A DNA stretch of 64,000 bases, taken from Ichthyophis bannanicus. Its lineage: Eukaryota; Chordata; Amphibia; Gymnophiona; Ichthyophiidae. Where the stretch lies: NCBI GenBank assembly GCA_033557465.1, contig CM066033.1:588410438-588474437 (forward strand). Reading direction: 5' to 3'. The notes beneath the pieces were generated by a model. That model had not been told where the DNA came from and searched no databases. It was given only the letters and a program-made list of their open reading frames with translations. Shown in pieces: positions 53,134-63,610 of this stretch. Each line of letters opens with the position of its first letter. Position 1 is the stretch's first letter. The translations under genes were made by a program, and so were the position numbers.

Positions 53134-54451
53134 TGTGATGACGCAGACGCAGGTAAACCCATGGAGGTAGAAGAAAACATTGATCTCTTTAAAGGAAATG
53201 ATATACATAGAGTGCAGTTATTGAGAAGTGCAGCTAGAGGGAGCATGCACGGAGATTCAAAAGGTAGGCTGACACACCCAGGTTGGGATGATGCAAGAAC
53301 TAATTCAAAGCATAATCAGATACACCTGGTCAGAGGGACAGAATCCTTACCTAAGAAACAGCTTTATAAGCAAAGCATAGACAAGCCAGAGTGGAGAGGA
53401 GCAGCACGAGCCGCAGCAGCTGCTGATGGAGAAGAAAGAGAAAGGAGACTGCTCCAAAGAGATGAGAAAAGGCAGTTGGACTTGCAGCCCTTACAGGAAA
53501 GGAACAAGTTCCAGGAGAGCCAGTTTCAGACTGGGAAGCTCCAGAAGGAAGTCTTCAGGAGGGACAGAAGGAGAACCGGGAGAGTGCCTGGTAGGGGGAA
53601 TACCAGAGACACAGACTCAAGAGTTCAGAGGTACCTTCATGCTTCTTCCCCTGTATGTGAGCCCCAAGGAGTTCAGAGGTGGGTGAACCAGACTCAGCCC
53701 AGGAGTCTAAGAAACACAGATCTGAACCAGGAACTGAGGCCGGGTCACAGAAAGGCCTGGAAACCAGGGAGCCGTAAGAGCAGCCAAGGCAGCTGGAGAA
53801 AGGTTTGGGAACCTATAGAAAGAGTGCTTACCAAAAATCCTGTTGCATGTCTGCCAGACCGGGTACAGCCAGGCTGGAGAGCCTTAGAAAGAAGTTCTGA
53901 AGTAAAACCAGGAATATATGGGGAAAGCTCAGGGGCCACAGATATCTCAGCAGAACAAGAGGCTATGCAGATAGATCCTGCTGAACCTGACCCTTTGCTA
54001 ACTGAATGCCCTATGGACTGTACGTTTTGTTGTACTGGGAGTTTAGAATCCTTGAGAGAAATATAGCATGCAGGATATACTTTTGAAACACAGTTTTGTT
54101 TGACAAGCTGGAAGAAGAAGCTTTGCTTTTGTTTGTATAACCTGTTTTGTTTGAACCCTGCATAACTAACAAAGACTGTGAAGCATATCCAAGTTTTTGA
54201 CCTATGTAAATACCTTATGTGAAAATCCTGAACAAGGTGAAAATCCTGTTGTCTTCGTTTGAACCTTTTGTGCATTAAGGGAATAAAACCCTATACTTTA
54301 CCATTCACATGGCTTAGACAACTATTCATTATGAAGAAAGGAACTGCTAGTACCAGAATGCTTCTGGACTAACAAAAGTTTCTACCTTCAATACAACCAT
54401 AATGTCCACCCTGACCTTTAAGCACGTGGCTAAAGGGATGGGGTTGTGACA
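53134..54451 (+). repeat. right LTR of the gypsy element
   Basis: TGTGATGACG to GGTTGTGACA; 1318 bp, nearly identical to the left LTR beyond the first 200 bases. Confidence 0.9.
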
Positions 54452-54547
54452 ATAAGCAGCTTAAAACGTAAAGTGGGGTCTATTTAAGAAAAAGAAAAAA
54501 ACAGTAACATATGACTTAAGACAAATATTCCTGATAATACGTAATTC

Positions 54548-54999
54548 CAGGGTCGGCCCGAGGGTTTCTGCCACCCTAGGCAGATCCTCCATGTCGCCCC
54601 TCGAAGACTGCAGTGCCACTATGCCGCCCCCACTCCTGGCATCCATCTTCTCACCTGGAGGAGGGAGCAGCCCAGCAATGCCTCTGCTGCATCAGGCTTT
54701 AAGGTGCCCGTGCTGGTGTGCTCACGGCCTGCTGCTCCTGCCTCCCCCTCCAACACAACTTCCTGTTGGAGGGGGCAGGAGCGGCAGGAAATTATATCAG
54801 AGTGGGGCCAGAGTGGCACTTTAAAGCCCAATGCAGTGGAGGCATCCACCGTGCCACCCCCTCCCCCCACCTGAGAAGATGTATGCCAGGAGAGGGAGCA
54901 ATGAAGTGCCGTTTCACTGGGAGGAGGGAGCTGATTCTGCCCACCAGGGCCTACCACCCTAGGTGACTTCCTAGTTTACCTAATGGATGGGCAGGCCCT
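54548..54999. mobile_element. palindromic hAT-like MITE
   Basis: It starts cagggtcggcccgagg and ends in an inverted gggcaggccct. Most of the element is a long imperfect palindrome: ctcctggcatccatcttctc pairs with gagaagatgtatgccaggag, and the centre (54729-54790) is a near-perfect hairpin ctgcctccccctccaacaca / ctgttggagggggcaggagc. The target duplication is not clear. Confidence 0.7.
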
Positions 55000-55044
55000 A
55001 TTTAATGCACCATTCTCACTTCCTAGCCTTAATAAAAGGGCACA

Positions 55045-55320
55045 TTAACAGATATCTCCTTTTAAGTCCAAAAAGGCATGAAGCTGTTTGGGAGAGAAGA
55101 AAACATATGTAGTATTTGAAAAGGTAACCAAATACTTGCAGGGATAGCATAATCGAAATGTCATTCCCAATGACAAAGTCTCCTGCTTCATAGTCCGAAA
55201 AGAATACCTTCTCTCTTCGGTGGAATGGCATATATCACAACAAATCCTAACAGTTTGACTGAGAAGTGGTACATCCATTTTCTTAAAATAAAGACAAAAT
55301 TCTGGATAGATCCATTTCAA
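55045..55320 (-). pseudogene. possible L1/Tx1 ORF1 C-terminal fragment
   Basis: A 91-codon minus-strand frame. Its end (GMTFRLCYPCKYLVTFSNTT, FFSPKQLHAFLDLK) resembles the C-terminal domain of L1-type ORF1p (G-x-x-F-x-L-x-Y-P..., S-P-x-x-x-x-x-F-L). The N-terminal part has no recognisable motif. Weak evidence. Confidence 0.4.
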
Positions 55321-55540
55321 AGATGAAATTCACTAACAAAGTAGATATTTCCTTTACTTTTGCCAAAGATGTCTCCATGAATTTAGTTAAAACTATTAAA
55401 CCTGCTGAATCTACCTTCCCACATAACTGTTTTCCACAGGCAAAAAGTACACTTTATTAAATAGGAGCAAGGCATTCTCTGGTACTAATAAACTTCAGGC
55501 AGATAGTTCCTAAATGAGTCAGCGAGTAACACATTAAAAA

Positions 55541-58373
55541 CACAGGTACACTACCAAAAAACTGCCTCCAGTTTTGCAACTGATTCCTATAGATTTTGGG
55601 GTGCTGAATCCAGGAAAAATAGCCAAAATGTTCCATCACGTCACGTTTTCTTGCAAAATTAGATTTCTTACCCATATAAGGAATGTTCACATAATTTCTT
55701 TTTAGCCGACTGCAGTTTATTTTCTTGGCCCAAAATAGAGGTTGTAATGGTTAACTAACTAGAAACACTCCCTCATGATATTTAGAGTGTTTTGTATTCA
55801 TTTTATACATTAACAGGACAATTGGGAGGCGGGGGGCTAAATCCAGTACTCGCGCTGGCGCATGTTATTTCCTGTTCGCCTCGCCTCGTTCGCTTGCTCA
55901 AACACGGTGGTTGCGACATGAACGTTCCTGTCAAATTTCAGTTTCTTGCAAGTTCATTATTACCTTTTGTTTGCTCAGTCGTAATCCAGCTTTATTCCGA
56001 AGTGGTTCACTACAGTTGTAGTTTGCAGTGCTGTGTATTTGTGATGGCTCACAGAGCCAGAGGTTGCGTCAGCTCTCCGGACAGTTTTTGTTTTATTTGT
56101 GGGGAATATACCGTGAAAAAGCGGCAGAGGAACATTTCTGCATTTATTAAAAAAGTATATTTCGCCTATTTCGGTTTGAAGTTAGGCGATCAAGACAAAC
56201 CGTGGGCTCCTCACAAAGTGTGCAAGACATGTGAGGAAGATCTACGCTTATGGATGAAAGGTAAAAAACAAGCATTTCGTTTCGGAATACCTATGATGTG
56301 GCGTGAACAAAGAGACCACAGCAGTGACTGCTATTTTTGCTCTTGCATTGTGAAGGGATACAACTTAAAAAATAAGAACGTAATAAGTTACCACAACCTT
56401 CCCTCAGCAATTAGGCCTATGCCTCATAGCAAACGAAGTACCTGTGCCTGAACCACCAAAATCTTTGGATCATATTTGTGTGGACGGTTCTGATCATGAT
56501 GAGACTCATCAGATGGCTTTTCCCGATGAGTCCAGTACTTCCGAGTTTGAAACTGAACCAGATCCGAAACCTGAACTTTTCTCTCAAGCTGAATTGAATG
56601 ATTTAGTCCGGGATTTAGGACTCCCAAAAGATGCTGCCCAACTGCTAGGTTCTCGGCTTAAACAGAAAAATCTATTGTCACCAGGAACAACTTTTTATTG
56701 GTACCGCAACCGCGAGACACAATTTTTGAAGTATTTCAGCAAAGAGGAAGATTTGGTATTTTGCAACGATATATACGGAGTGATGGAAAAGTTTAAACTC
56801 AAGTATGATCCTGCTGAATGGCGGCTGTTCATTGATTCGTCAAAAGACAGCATAAAAGGTGTTCTTCATAATGGCAACACATTCGCTTCAGTTCCTATTG
56901 CTCACTCTGTTATTCTCCAAGAAAAATACGAGAATTTGGCCCTGATTCTTCAGAAGATTCGTTATGATGAGCATAAGTGGATGATTTGTGGAGACTTAAA
57001 AATTCTATCCATGCTATTAGGGCAGCAATCCGGTTTCACCAAATATCCCTGCTTCCTTTGCTTGTGGGATAGCCGGGCCCGCAACCTACACTGGGGGAAA
57101 AAAGACTGGCCAATTCGGGAGTATTTGAGACCCGGTGAGAAAAATGTTCTTCATGAGAGCTTGGTACCTCGTGATAAAATTCTATTACCACCTCTCCACA
57201 TTAAGTTGGGTCTCATTAAGCAATTCATCAAGTCCCTTCCAAAAGATGGTGAGTGCTTTCGGTACCTTTGCTCAAAGTTCCCCCGACTTTCTGAAGCCAA
57301 GCTAAAGGAAGGAGTGTTTGTTGGCCCTGATATAAGGAAACTCATTTCAGATGGAGCATTCGCTGAAACAATGTCTGAGAAGGAAAAAGAAGCCTGGGAT
57401 TCCTTCAAGGATGTTGTTCTCAAATTCTTGGGGAACAGGCGGGATGAGAACTATAAGGATATTGTTGCCAGGATGCTCAATGCCTTCAAAGAACAAGGCT
57501 GTAACATGAGCCTGAAAGTCCATTTCTTGCACTCCCATGTGAACTACTTTCCCGAAAGCTTGGGGGCGTACAGTGAAGAACAAGGTGAAAGGTTTCACCA
57601 GGACATCAAGGACGCAGAGAGAAGGTACCAAGGAAGATGGAACACCACTATGATGGCTGATTTCTGCTGGTTGCTGCTGCGGGAAACCCCAGATGAAAAA
57701 TACGCCAAACAGCGCACCAAGAGAAGCATTCGGGGGAAGAAGAAACGGGCCCACCAGGAGATTGATTGACCCAAGAATGACTTTAAAATCTAAACTGTGT
57801 TGACAAATATCGTGTTTTTACTAAACTTTGAAATAAAAATTTGCTAGTTATTACCACAGTATCGGATCTCATTTATTAGAATTTTATTTTCACACCATCG
57901 GGTGTTTGTCTTCATGTATTGCAATGGTGCGGTTTGCGTTTTCTATTCTTACATACATACCTGTACAACATTTTTTGCACATTTCTTTGCTTTGCTTTGT
58001 GTCTAACCTCGCTCTTATATGCTCAATGTTTGTGCACATGTATGTGGCTGTTTTAAGTGCAGACAATTTTGCTACCATCACAATGTGTTTTGTTGACATT
58101 ACTCTATTCTTATGTGCTGCCTTGTTACAATTTTCTTTATTCTTATTTGAATAACTACTAAACAATTAGTATAAAGAATTCATCCAAGAAACTTTTATCT
58201 CGATCGCACTCAATCTGAAACGTTCACCTCAAACTGCTAACCCAATGTAGCAAAAAATCTGTACGTGATGGAGCAAATTGGTTACCAGATTTGGATTCAG
58301 CGCACCAAAAAACATAAAAATCAATCGAAACATTAGAGGCAGTTTAAAAAAAAAATTTTTTAGTGTACCTGTG
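55541..58373 (+). mobile_element. TIR transposon of unassigned family, copy 2
   Basis: 2833 bp. The ends cacaggtacacta and tagtgtacctgtg are perfect inverted repeats. Inside them a further stretch of about 90 bp pairs with gaps (ctgcctccagttttgcaact and aacattagaggcag; ggggtgctgaatcca and tggattcagcgcacc; ccatcacgt and acgtgatgg). One gene fills the interior; a poly(A) signal aataaa is at 57831. The flanks attaaaaa and aaatcttt show no convincing target duplication. Confidence 0.82.
56044..57769 (+). pseudogene. putative transposase of the unassigned TIR family, copy 2
   Basis: ATG 56044 (gtgATGGCT) to TGA at 57767, about 575 codons with one lesion: an extra A in an A-run near 56430 shifts the frame. 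Head: SSPDSFCFICGEYTVKKRQR, APHKVCKTCEEDL, DCYFCSC (paired Cys). Then QAELNDLVRDLGLPKDAAQL. Core: DPAEWRLFIDSSKDSIKGVL (Asp near 56833), MICGDLKILSMLLGQQSGFT (Asp near 56995), KYPCFLCLWDSRARNLHW (Cys and His insert), HIKLGLIKQFIKSLPKDGEC, FVGPDIRKLI, LKVHFLHSHVNYFPESLG and YSEEQGERFHQDI (Glu near 57578). The basic tail KRSIRGKKKRAHQ may be a nuclear signal. A DDE RNase-H-like fold is inferred. Confidence 0.8.
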
Positions 58374-58478
58374 AAATCTTTGGAAAATTCAGAATCCTAA
58401 GATTTAATTATTTAAACTTACAATAAATTCTTAACTTGTCTTTAAGAAGCTGAGCAATTACTAGTCTAGAATATTTTA

Positions 58479-59553
58479 CAGTTGTGGTCAACATTATTGG
58501 CACCCTTGCATTTTAGGTATGTTGTGTACAATATCTTGAGAAATAAATGGAAATATTCCTACTGTATATCATCATAATATTTTAATATTATATTCAAAGG
58601 CATACAACAAAAAAAAGCTGTCTGTGCAACTTAGACATATTAATTTCTGAGGAAAAAACAAAACAAAAATATGACCTGGACAGGATTAATGGCACCCTTC
58701 ACTAATATTTGGTTGCACAACCCTTGGCAGTGATGACAGCCTCCAGACGTTTCTTGTAGCCATTTATAAGTTTCGTACAACTATCTGCTGGTAGTTTCTC
58801 CCACTCTTCAACTGCAATTTGTTCCAGCTCATTAATGTTTCCAGGACTCCTTTTATTAATGGCAGATTATCAGTCACACAAAGTTCAAAATACAAAGTCG
58901 CAATCACTATCTGCAAAATCCTTCACAACCCTTGAGCCCCATGCCTCGAAGATCTAATCATAAGAATACCCTCAACAAGACCCAGAAGATCAGTGAATAA
59001 GAACCTGCTAGCTATACATCCCCCCCCCCCCCCGCTTCAAGACCAGAAACTCTCATCAAACAAGCAGAGCCTTCATCCTTTTTGCCCCAACAATCTGGAA
59101 CACACTACCAGAATCCATCAGATCTGCACATATAAAAGATAAGAAGAAACTCTTAAAAACATATCTATTCATTGAAAACTTCAGCCCACGTGGTATCACA
59201 TATCTACATATACCATGCCTCATTCACACACTGCTGAAATCTGAAAACCCCCAAGTTGTTAAATTCAAGTTTGTATCCTCATGGGTTCTATGTAATTTCA
59301 ACTCATATGAGTTTGTTATTGTTCTATGTAAACCGCCTTGGCATAAAGGCGGTATAAAAACAAAACCTGTTAAATAAATAAATAAATTTCGGCTTTTTCC
59401 AAAGGTTCTGGATTGGATTGAGATCAGGACATTGCTGGCCAGTTTAAAACAGTCAATTTTTTCCTTTTTTAACTATTCTTTTATAATATTGAATATATGT
59501 TTTGGGTCATTGTCCTGCAAGAGGACCCATGACCTTCAATCCAGACCTAGTAT
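58479..59553 (-). mobile_element. Tc1-type DNA transposon remnant (antisense)
   Basis: The terminus cagttgtggtca follows a TA dinucleotide at 58477-58478. The minus strand carries transposase blocks QDNDPKH (near 59495), SPDLNPIENLW-like text reading CPDLNPIQNLWKKP near 59410, and YKKRLEAVITAKG near 58730. The catalytic Glu of NPIENLW is Gln. A LINE fragment (58853-59391) splits it, and DIRS copy G cuts it at 59553, so the other half may lie beyond the window. Confidence 0.82.
58853..59391 (+). mobile_element. L2/CR1-like LINE 3' fragment inserted in the Tc1 element
   Basis: It encodes FCPNNLEHTTRIHQ-like text with NNLEHTTR in one frame and, better, FIENF-type ends; the clearest block is FVWNTLP-like (tctggaacacactaccagaa) followed by aagaaactcttaaaaacatatctattcatt, the WNxLP...LKTYLF signature of LINE C-termini. 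The 3' end has tgtaaaccgccttggcataa, ggcggtataaaa and an (aaat)n tail at 59375-59391. The same tail type appears antisense at 28312 and 29095. Confidence 0.65.
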
Positions 59554-59725
59554 CTCCAGGAACAAGCAGGAATAAGTCCTCACATATGGGTACGTCGGTA
59601 CCGACGGAGCCCGTGCGGGAAAGCTCCCCAGCTTCTTAGAATAGAAGCTTTTGGGACCTCCCACTGCACATGCGCTCTGCCTTCCCGCATTCCTGAACAG
59701 CTCTCCTCAGTTTCTCTTTTTCCGC
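59554..59725 (+). repeat. left inverted terminal repeat, DIRS copy G
   Basis: ctccaggaacaagcaggaat, aagtcctcacatatgggtac and the tttctctttttccgcgga block parallel the left repeats of copies A-C. The right partner lies beyond the window. Confidence 0.75.
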
Positions 59726-59932
59726 GGAGCCAGCTTGTCGTGTTCCTGTCTCCTCTGAAGTAATTGTTATTTTATTTGTTTCTTTAGACCGCGTACCTGA
59801 CTTCCTTATACCGTTTCCGGTTTCTCCGGTATTTTCTTTCTTTCTTTAAAAAATTATATCTTTTTTCTTATTTTTTAGCTGTTTGGTCACTTCAGAGAGG
59901 CCTCTCGGCCTACTCAATTTCTCCTCTTGGAG

Positions 59933-61700
59933 ATGCGAGCCCCTGGATTTAAGAATTGTACCAAATGTAATGGTGTATGAAATGTTTGGGGACTGACCAT
60001 TCCTTACCGGACTGCCCATCTTGCTCCCACATGTCTAAACGTGGGCTGCAGAACCGGCCAACAAATTCCATGTGCTGTTTGCTTCAGAGAATACAGCATC
60101 ACAGTCATCCAGGTCTTCTTCTCCGGATGGATCTCAGGTAACCAAACCTTCTGTGGGCAAGTCCTCAAAGAGCAAATCTCCTTCAAAGCATCGAGAGGCT
60201 CTTAGCTTAGACTTGAGGACCCTGCCCCAGCCAAACAACCCCGGCGGGAAGTCCAACTTCCAAAAACGCCAATTCAGGGGTCTCAGGTTGATATCGATGC
60301 TACGGCCTCGACAGATCACCTGTTAGCCTGCTCTGGGGTACCGGGTCACTCGGTACGACATCCAGGCAGCTATGGCGTCCATGGGCGATACTGTACAGTC
60401 CATGCAGCAGGCCGTCATGGCTTTCATTAAAGCTGCAACGCCATCGGTTCCGCTTTCAGCGGTTCCGGGCCCGATACCGGTATCGTCCGCCATGCCGGTA
60501 TCGAGGCCGTCCACCTCTAAACGCAAGTCGGTACCGTATGGGCTTTCGCTCCATACCGGTTCATACCCGATACGCCGATATCGATACCGATCGTACGCGT
60601 ATCGTGCGTTAGGGAAAAGCACCGAGTCCTCTGAGGATTTTCACTCCTCTGATGATTCTGCTGAGTTTTCACTCAACTTACCTGAGGAGCCCTCTTCTCC
60701 TAAAAGGAGAATGTCCCCTCCAGAGGATTTGTCCTTCCAGGACTTTGTTTTAGATATGGCTACAGCCCTTTCTATTACCACATCCTCTGAAAAGGAACCC
60801 AGATCCAAAAAACTGGATATTATGGGATACTAAAAGGCCCCTAAGGATGCAGTTACCCTGCCTATCCATGAAATCCTTCAAGAACAACTGATGGATTTCT
60901 GGGAAAATCCTTTGACTTTGTCTCCTTATTCCCGTAGGTTGGACACCATGTATAGGGTCCCTCCTTCTCCTGGTTTCCAAAAGACTCAATTGCCCCACCA
61001 CTCTATTGTGGTGAAGTCTGCAATGAAGAAGATTAGGAGTACCAAAAGGCACTCTTCCACCCCTCCAGGACGGGAATGTAAGACTTTGGACTCTTTTGGT
61101 AGGAAAATTTTCCAGGCTAGTATGCTTATAGCCAGGATTAATTCCTACAGTCTCTATATGGGCATGTTCCTGGAGGAACTTGCCAAAAAGGTGCGGCATT
61201 TTGCCCCCTTTATCCCTGAGGATAAAAAGCAGGGATTCCTTTCCCTTGTTAACAACCCCTTACTGGTTTCTAAGTTCTCTAATAGGGCAGCATATGATTC
61301 CTTTGAGGGAGCCAGTAGGGCTTCGGGCATTGCTATTGCAGCCCGACGTCTTGCTTGGCTCCAGGCCTCTGATCTGGAACCTTGGGTTCTAGATGGCTTA
61401 CGGAATCTGCCCTGTACAGGTGAGAACTTATTTGGGGAAGAGTGGCAAATCAAAGCCACCCAGATGGATGCTGAAAATGCCACCTTGGAAAGACTTTCAA
61501 AGTCCACTTCAATTCCTACTAAGAAAAAGTCTTTTAAAGGCCTTACTATAAGAAGGCCAGAGTTTGCTTCAAATACTGGCCAGCAGTCTTCTCAACTCGC
61601 GATACTGCTAAGCGTCAGCAATCCAAACAAGCACGAGCTAAGCCTGCAGCAGCTACTGTAGCTCAGCAGGCTCCAACCCCTCAGGGGTTTTTGACTTGCT
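59933..61700 (+). pseudogene. DIRS copy G gag-like ORF1
   Basis: ATG 59933 begins MRAPGFKNCTKCNG, the Cys head, which is broken after about 15 codons; a second frame continues with CLGTDH and CPSCSHMSK. Positions 60372-60833 hold the middle (an Arg/Tyr/Ser-rich stretch with repeated taccggtat words, then RRMSPPEDLSFQDFVLDMAT). Positions 60891-61661 hold the conserved half: SRRLDTMYRVPPSPGFQKTQ, HHSIVVKSAMKKI, YSLYMGMFLEELA, ASDLEPWVLDGLRNLPCTGE. A stop at 60831 and two frame changes separate the parts. It ends near GFL at 61690. Confidence 0.82.
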
Positions 61701-61739
61701 CCTAGGGAACTTGCCACTTCTGGTTCTAACACAACCAGA

Positions 61740-63220
61740 ACCTCTCACCATACCCGGAAGGTTGGTTCACTTTGCTCCCAGATGGGAACAAATCACAACA
61801 GAACAATGGACCCTCTCTATCATTCGAGAGGGTTACAAACTTCATTTCTCCAGCCTTCCTCCCATCATATGGTGAGACCATTCAATTCTCCCCCATCTCT
61901 CCTAACCCAGTTGGGTCAAGTGTTTTCCTCTCTACTTGCCCAAGGGGCCAGCGAAGATGGTCCTCTTCCTCAACAAGGGTCCGGTTTCTACTCCCCTTAT
62001 TTTCTCATTCCAAAGAAGACAGGGGGATTCAGACCAATCCTAGATCTGAGAGAATTGAACAAATTTCTCTTCAAGGAGAAATTCAAAATGCTGTCTCTCG
62101 GCATTCTCCTTCCTTACCTCCAGGGTCAGGACTGGCTTTGTTCTCTAGACCTACAGGATGCGTATACACATATACTCATCCATCCATCCCACAGAAAGTA
62201 TCTTCGCTTTCTGTTTCAGGGAAAACATTTCCAATACAGAGTACTCCCCTTCGGTCTAGCCTCTGCTCCAAGAGTATTCACAAAATGCATGGCAGTCGTA
62301 GCCGCATTTCTAAGAGGCATGGGAATCTTGTCTTCCCATATCTGGACGACTGGCTCATCCGAGCTCCAACTCAGTCACAGGCCCAGATTTCCCTGGACCA
62401 CACAAGGAGCCTTTTGCAGTATCTGGGACTGGTAGTAAACCTTCCCAAGTCCCAACTCATCCCTACTCAATCTCTAGAATTCATAGGGGCCCAGTTGGAC
62501 ACCATCACTGCAAGGGCCTACCTTCCACATGTTCGAGGCCAGCGCCTCCTGAGTTTGGCCTCCCAAGCTCAGTCCAGCACTCACTTGACAGCCAGGGAAA
62601 TGCTACGCCTACTGGGTCATATGGCCTCCACAGTGCATGTGGTGCCTATGCTCGTCTTCATATGAGAGCAGCTCAATGGACCCTGGCCACTCAGTGGACT
62701 CAGGCGTCAGGAGCGCTCTCAGACCAAATACAAACCTCCGATCGTCTGTTTTGGTCCCTCCACTGGTGGACTTCCACCAAGAATCTGTTGTTGGGGGCTC
62801 CATTTCAACCATTGCTACCCCAAGCAACCCTCACAACAGATGCCTCCCAAACAGGGTGGGGAGCCCATCTGCAAACTCTCTCCACTCAGGGCACTGTGTC
62901 TCTACAGGAGACCACGCTTCATATCAAACTGCTGGAACTGCGAGCAATTTACCTTGCCCTCAAGGTCTTCCACTCCCTCCTAGCCAACCTCACTGTCCTA
63001 GTTCAGACGGACAATCAGGTGGCCATGTTTTACATAAAACAAACAAGGAGGGACGGGCTCTCTGTCGCTTTGCAACGAGCTCTAAGACTATGGGCCTTCG
63101 CCAGAGAGCATCAGATTCACCTGCTAGCAGTGTATCTCCCAGGAGTTCAAAACTCTCGGGCAGACAGGCTCAGTCGAGTTCTGCTGCCACACGAATGGTC
63201 CCTACATTGGACCAAATAAA
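61740..63220 (+). pseudogene. DIRS copy G reverse transcriptase and RNase H
   Basis: RT: FLIPKKTGGFRPILDLRELN, DWLCSLDLQDAYTHILIHPS, VLPFGLASAPRVFTKCMAVV. A one-base shift near 62320 moves the catalytic VFPYLDDWLIRAP (near 62335) into another frame, which continues to SLEFIGAQLDTITARAYL and LGHMASTVHV. After a further shift near 62655, RNase H reads TTDASQTGWGAHLQTL, LELRAIYLALKVFHSLL, TDNQVAMFYIKQTRRDG and NSRADRLSRVLLPHEW, open to 63219. Confidence 0.87.
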
Positions 63221-63610
63221 CCGAATCTTTCAGGAATGGGGGACCCCGGACATAGACTCTTTTGCAAGTCCGTGGAATGCCAAACTTCCCCGGTTCTGTC
63301 CAGAACTCCGTGTCAGGGAGCTCAGGCTACGGACGCCTTTCTCCTGAATTGGAATCAGGCATTCCTATATGCCTTTCCACCCATTCCTTTGATTCCCAAG
63401 ACTCTGTTCAAAACTCCAGAGGGATCATGGAACTATGATCCTCATAGCTCCACTGGCCACGCCAAGTGTGGTTCCCTCTACTTCTACAGCTCTCCCAGGG
63501 ATCCTACTTGGATCTGGGAGCTGCGCCAGACCTCCTGTCTCAGGAGGAGGGGACTTTGTGGCACCCAAACCCCAAATCCCTTCACCTCAGAGCTTGGTTA
63601 CTGAAGGCTT
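63220..63610 (+). pseudogene. DIRS copy G methyltransferase-like region
   Basis: In mixed frames: WGTPDIDSFASPWNAKLPRF (compare VDLFASPLNRQLPRF), then ATDAFLLNWNQAFLYAFPPI and a TLFKTPEGSW block. The AFPP word is kept. A frame change near 63330 is needed. Confidence 0.75.

Larger units (their letters stand above)
48708..54451 (+). mobile_element. gypsy LTR retrotransposon lacking reverse transcriptase
   Basis: LTRs of 1319 and 1318 bp (48708-50026 and 53134-54451) enclose 3.1 kb with gag, a protease remnant and integrase. The ends are TGTGATG and TGTGACA. A polypurine tract (aaggggggggggga) precedes the right LTR. The flanks tatac and ataag give no clear target duplication. The LTRs differ by a few percent, concentrated in the first 200 bases. 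Gag has a SCAN-like domain, which links it to Gmr1-like gypsy elements. In those, integrase precedes RT; here the right LTR starts about 110 bases after the integrase end, so RT and RNase H are absent. Confidence 0.88.

Noticed and set aside
53044..54066. 340-codon open frame in the right LTR, with a 196-codon version in the left LTR
   Set aside because: It lies almost wholly within the LTR, begins in non-coding sequence before it, and has no recognisable domain.
57906..58154. 82-codon hydrophobic ORF after the transposase, possible membrane protein
   Set aside because: It lies in the AT-rich 3' part of the transposon, has no counterpart in copy 1, and is T-rich by composition.
55541..58373. 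Domesticated host gene at 56044-57769
   Set aside because: It is flanked by long TIRs, a second copy with TIRs exists nearby, and the frame has a shift. A transposon explains it better.
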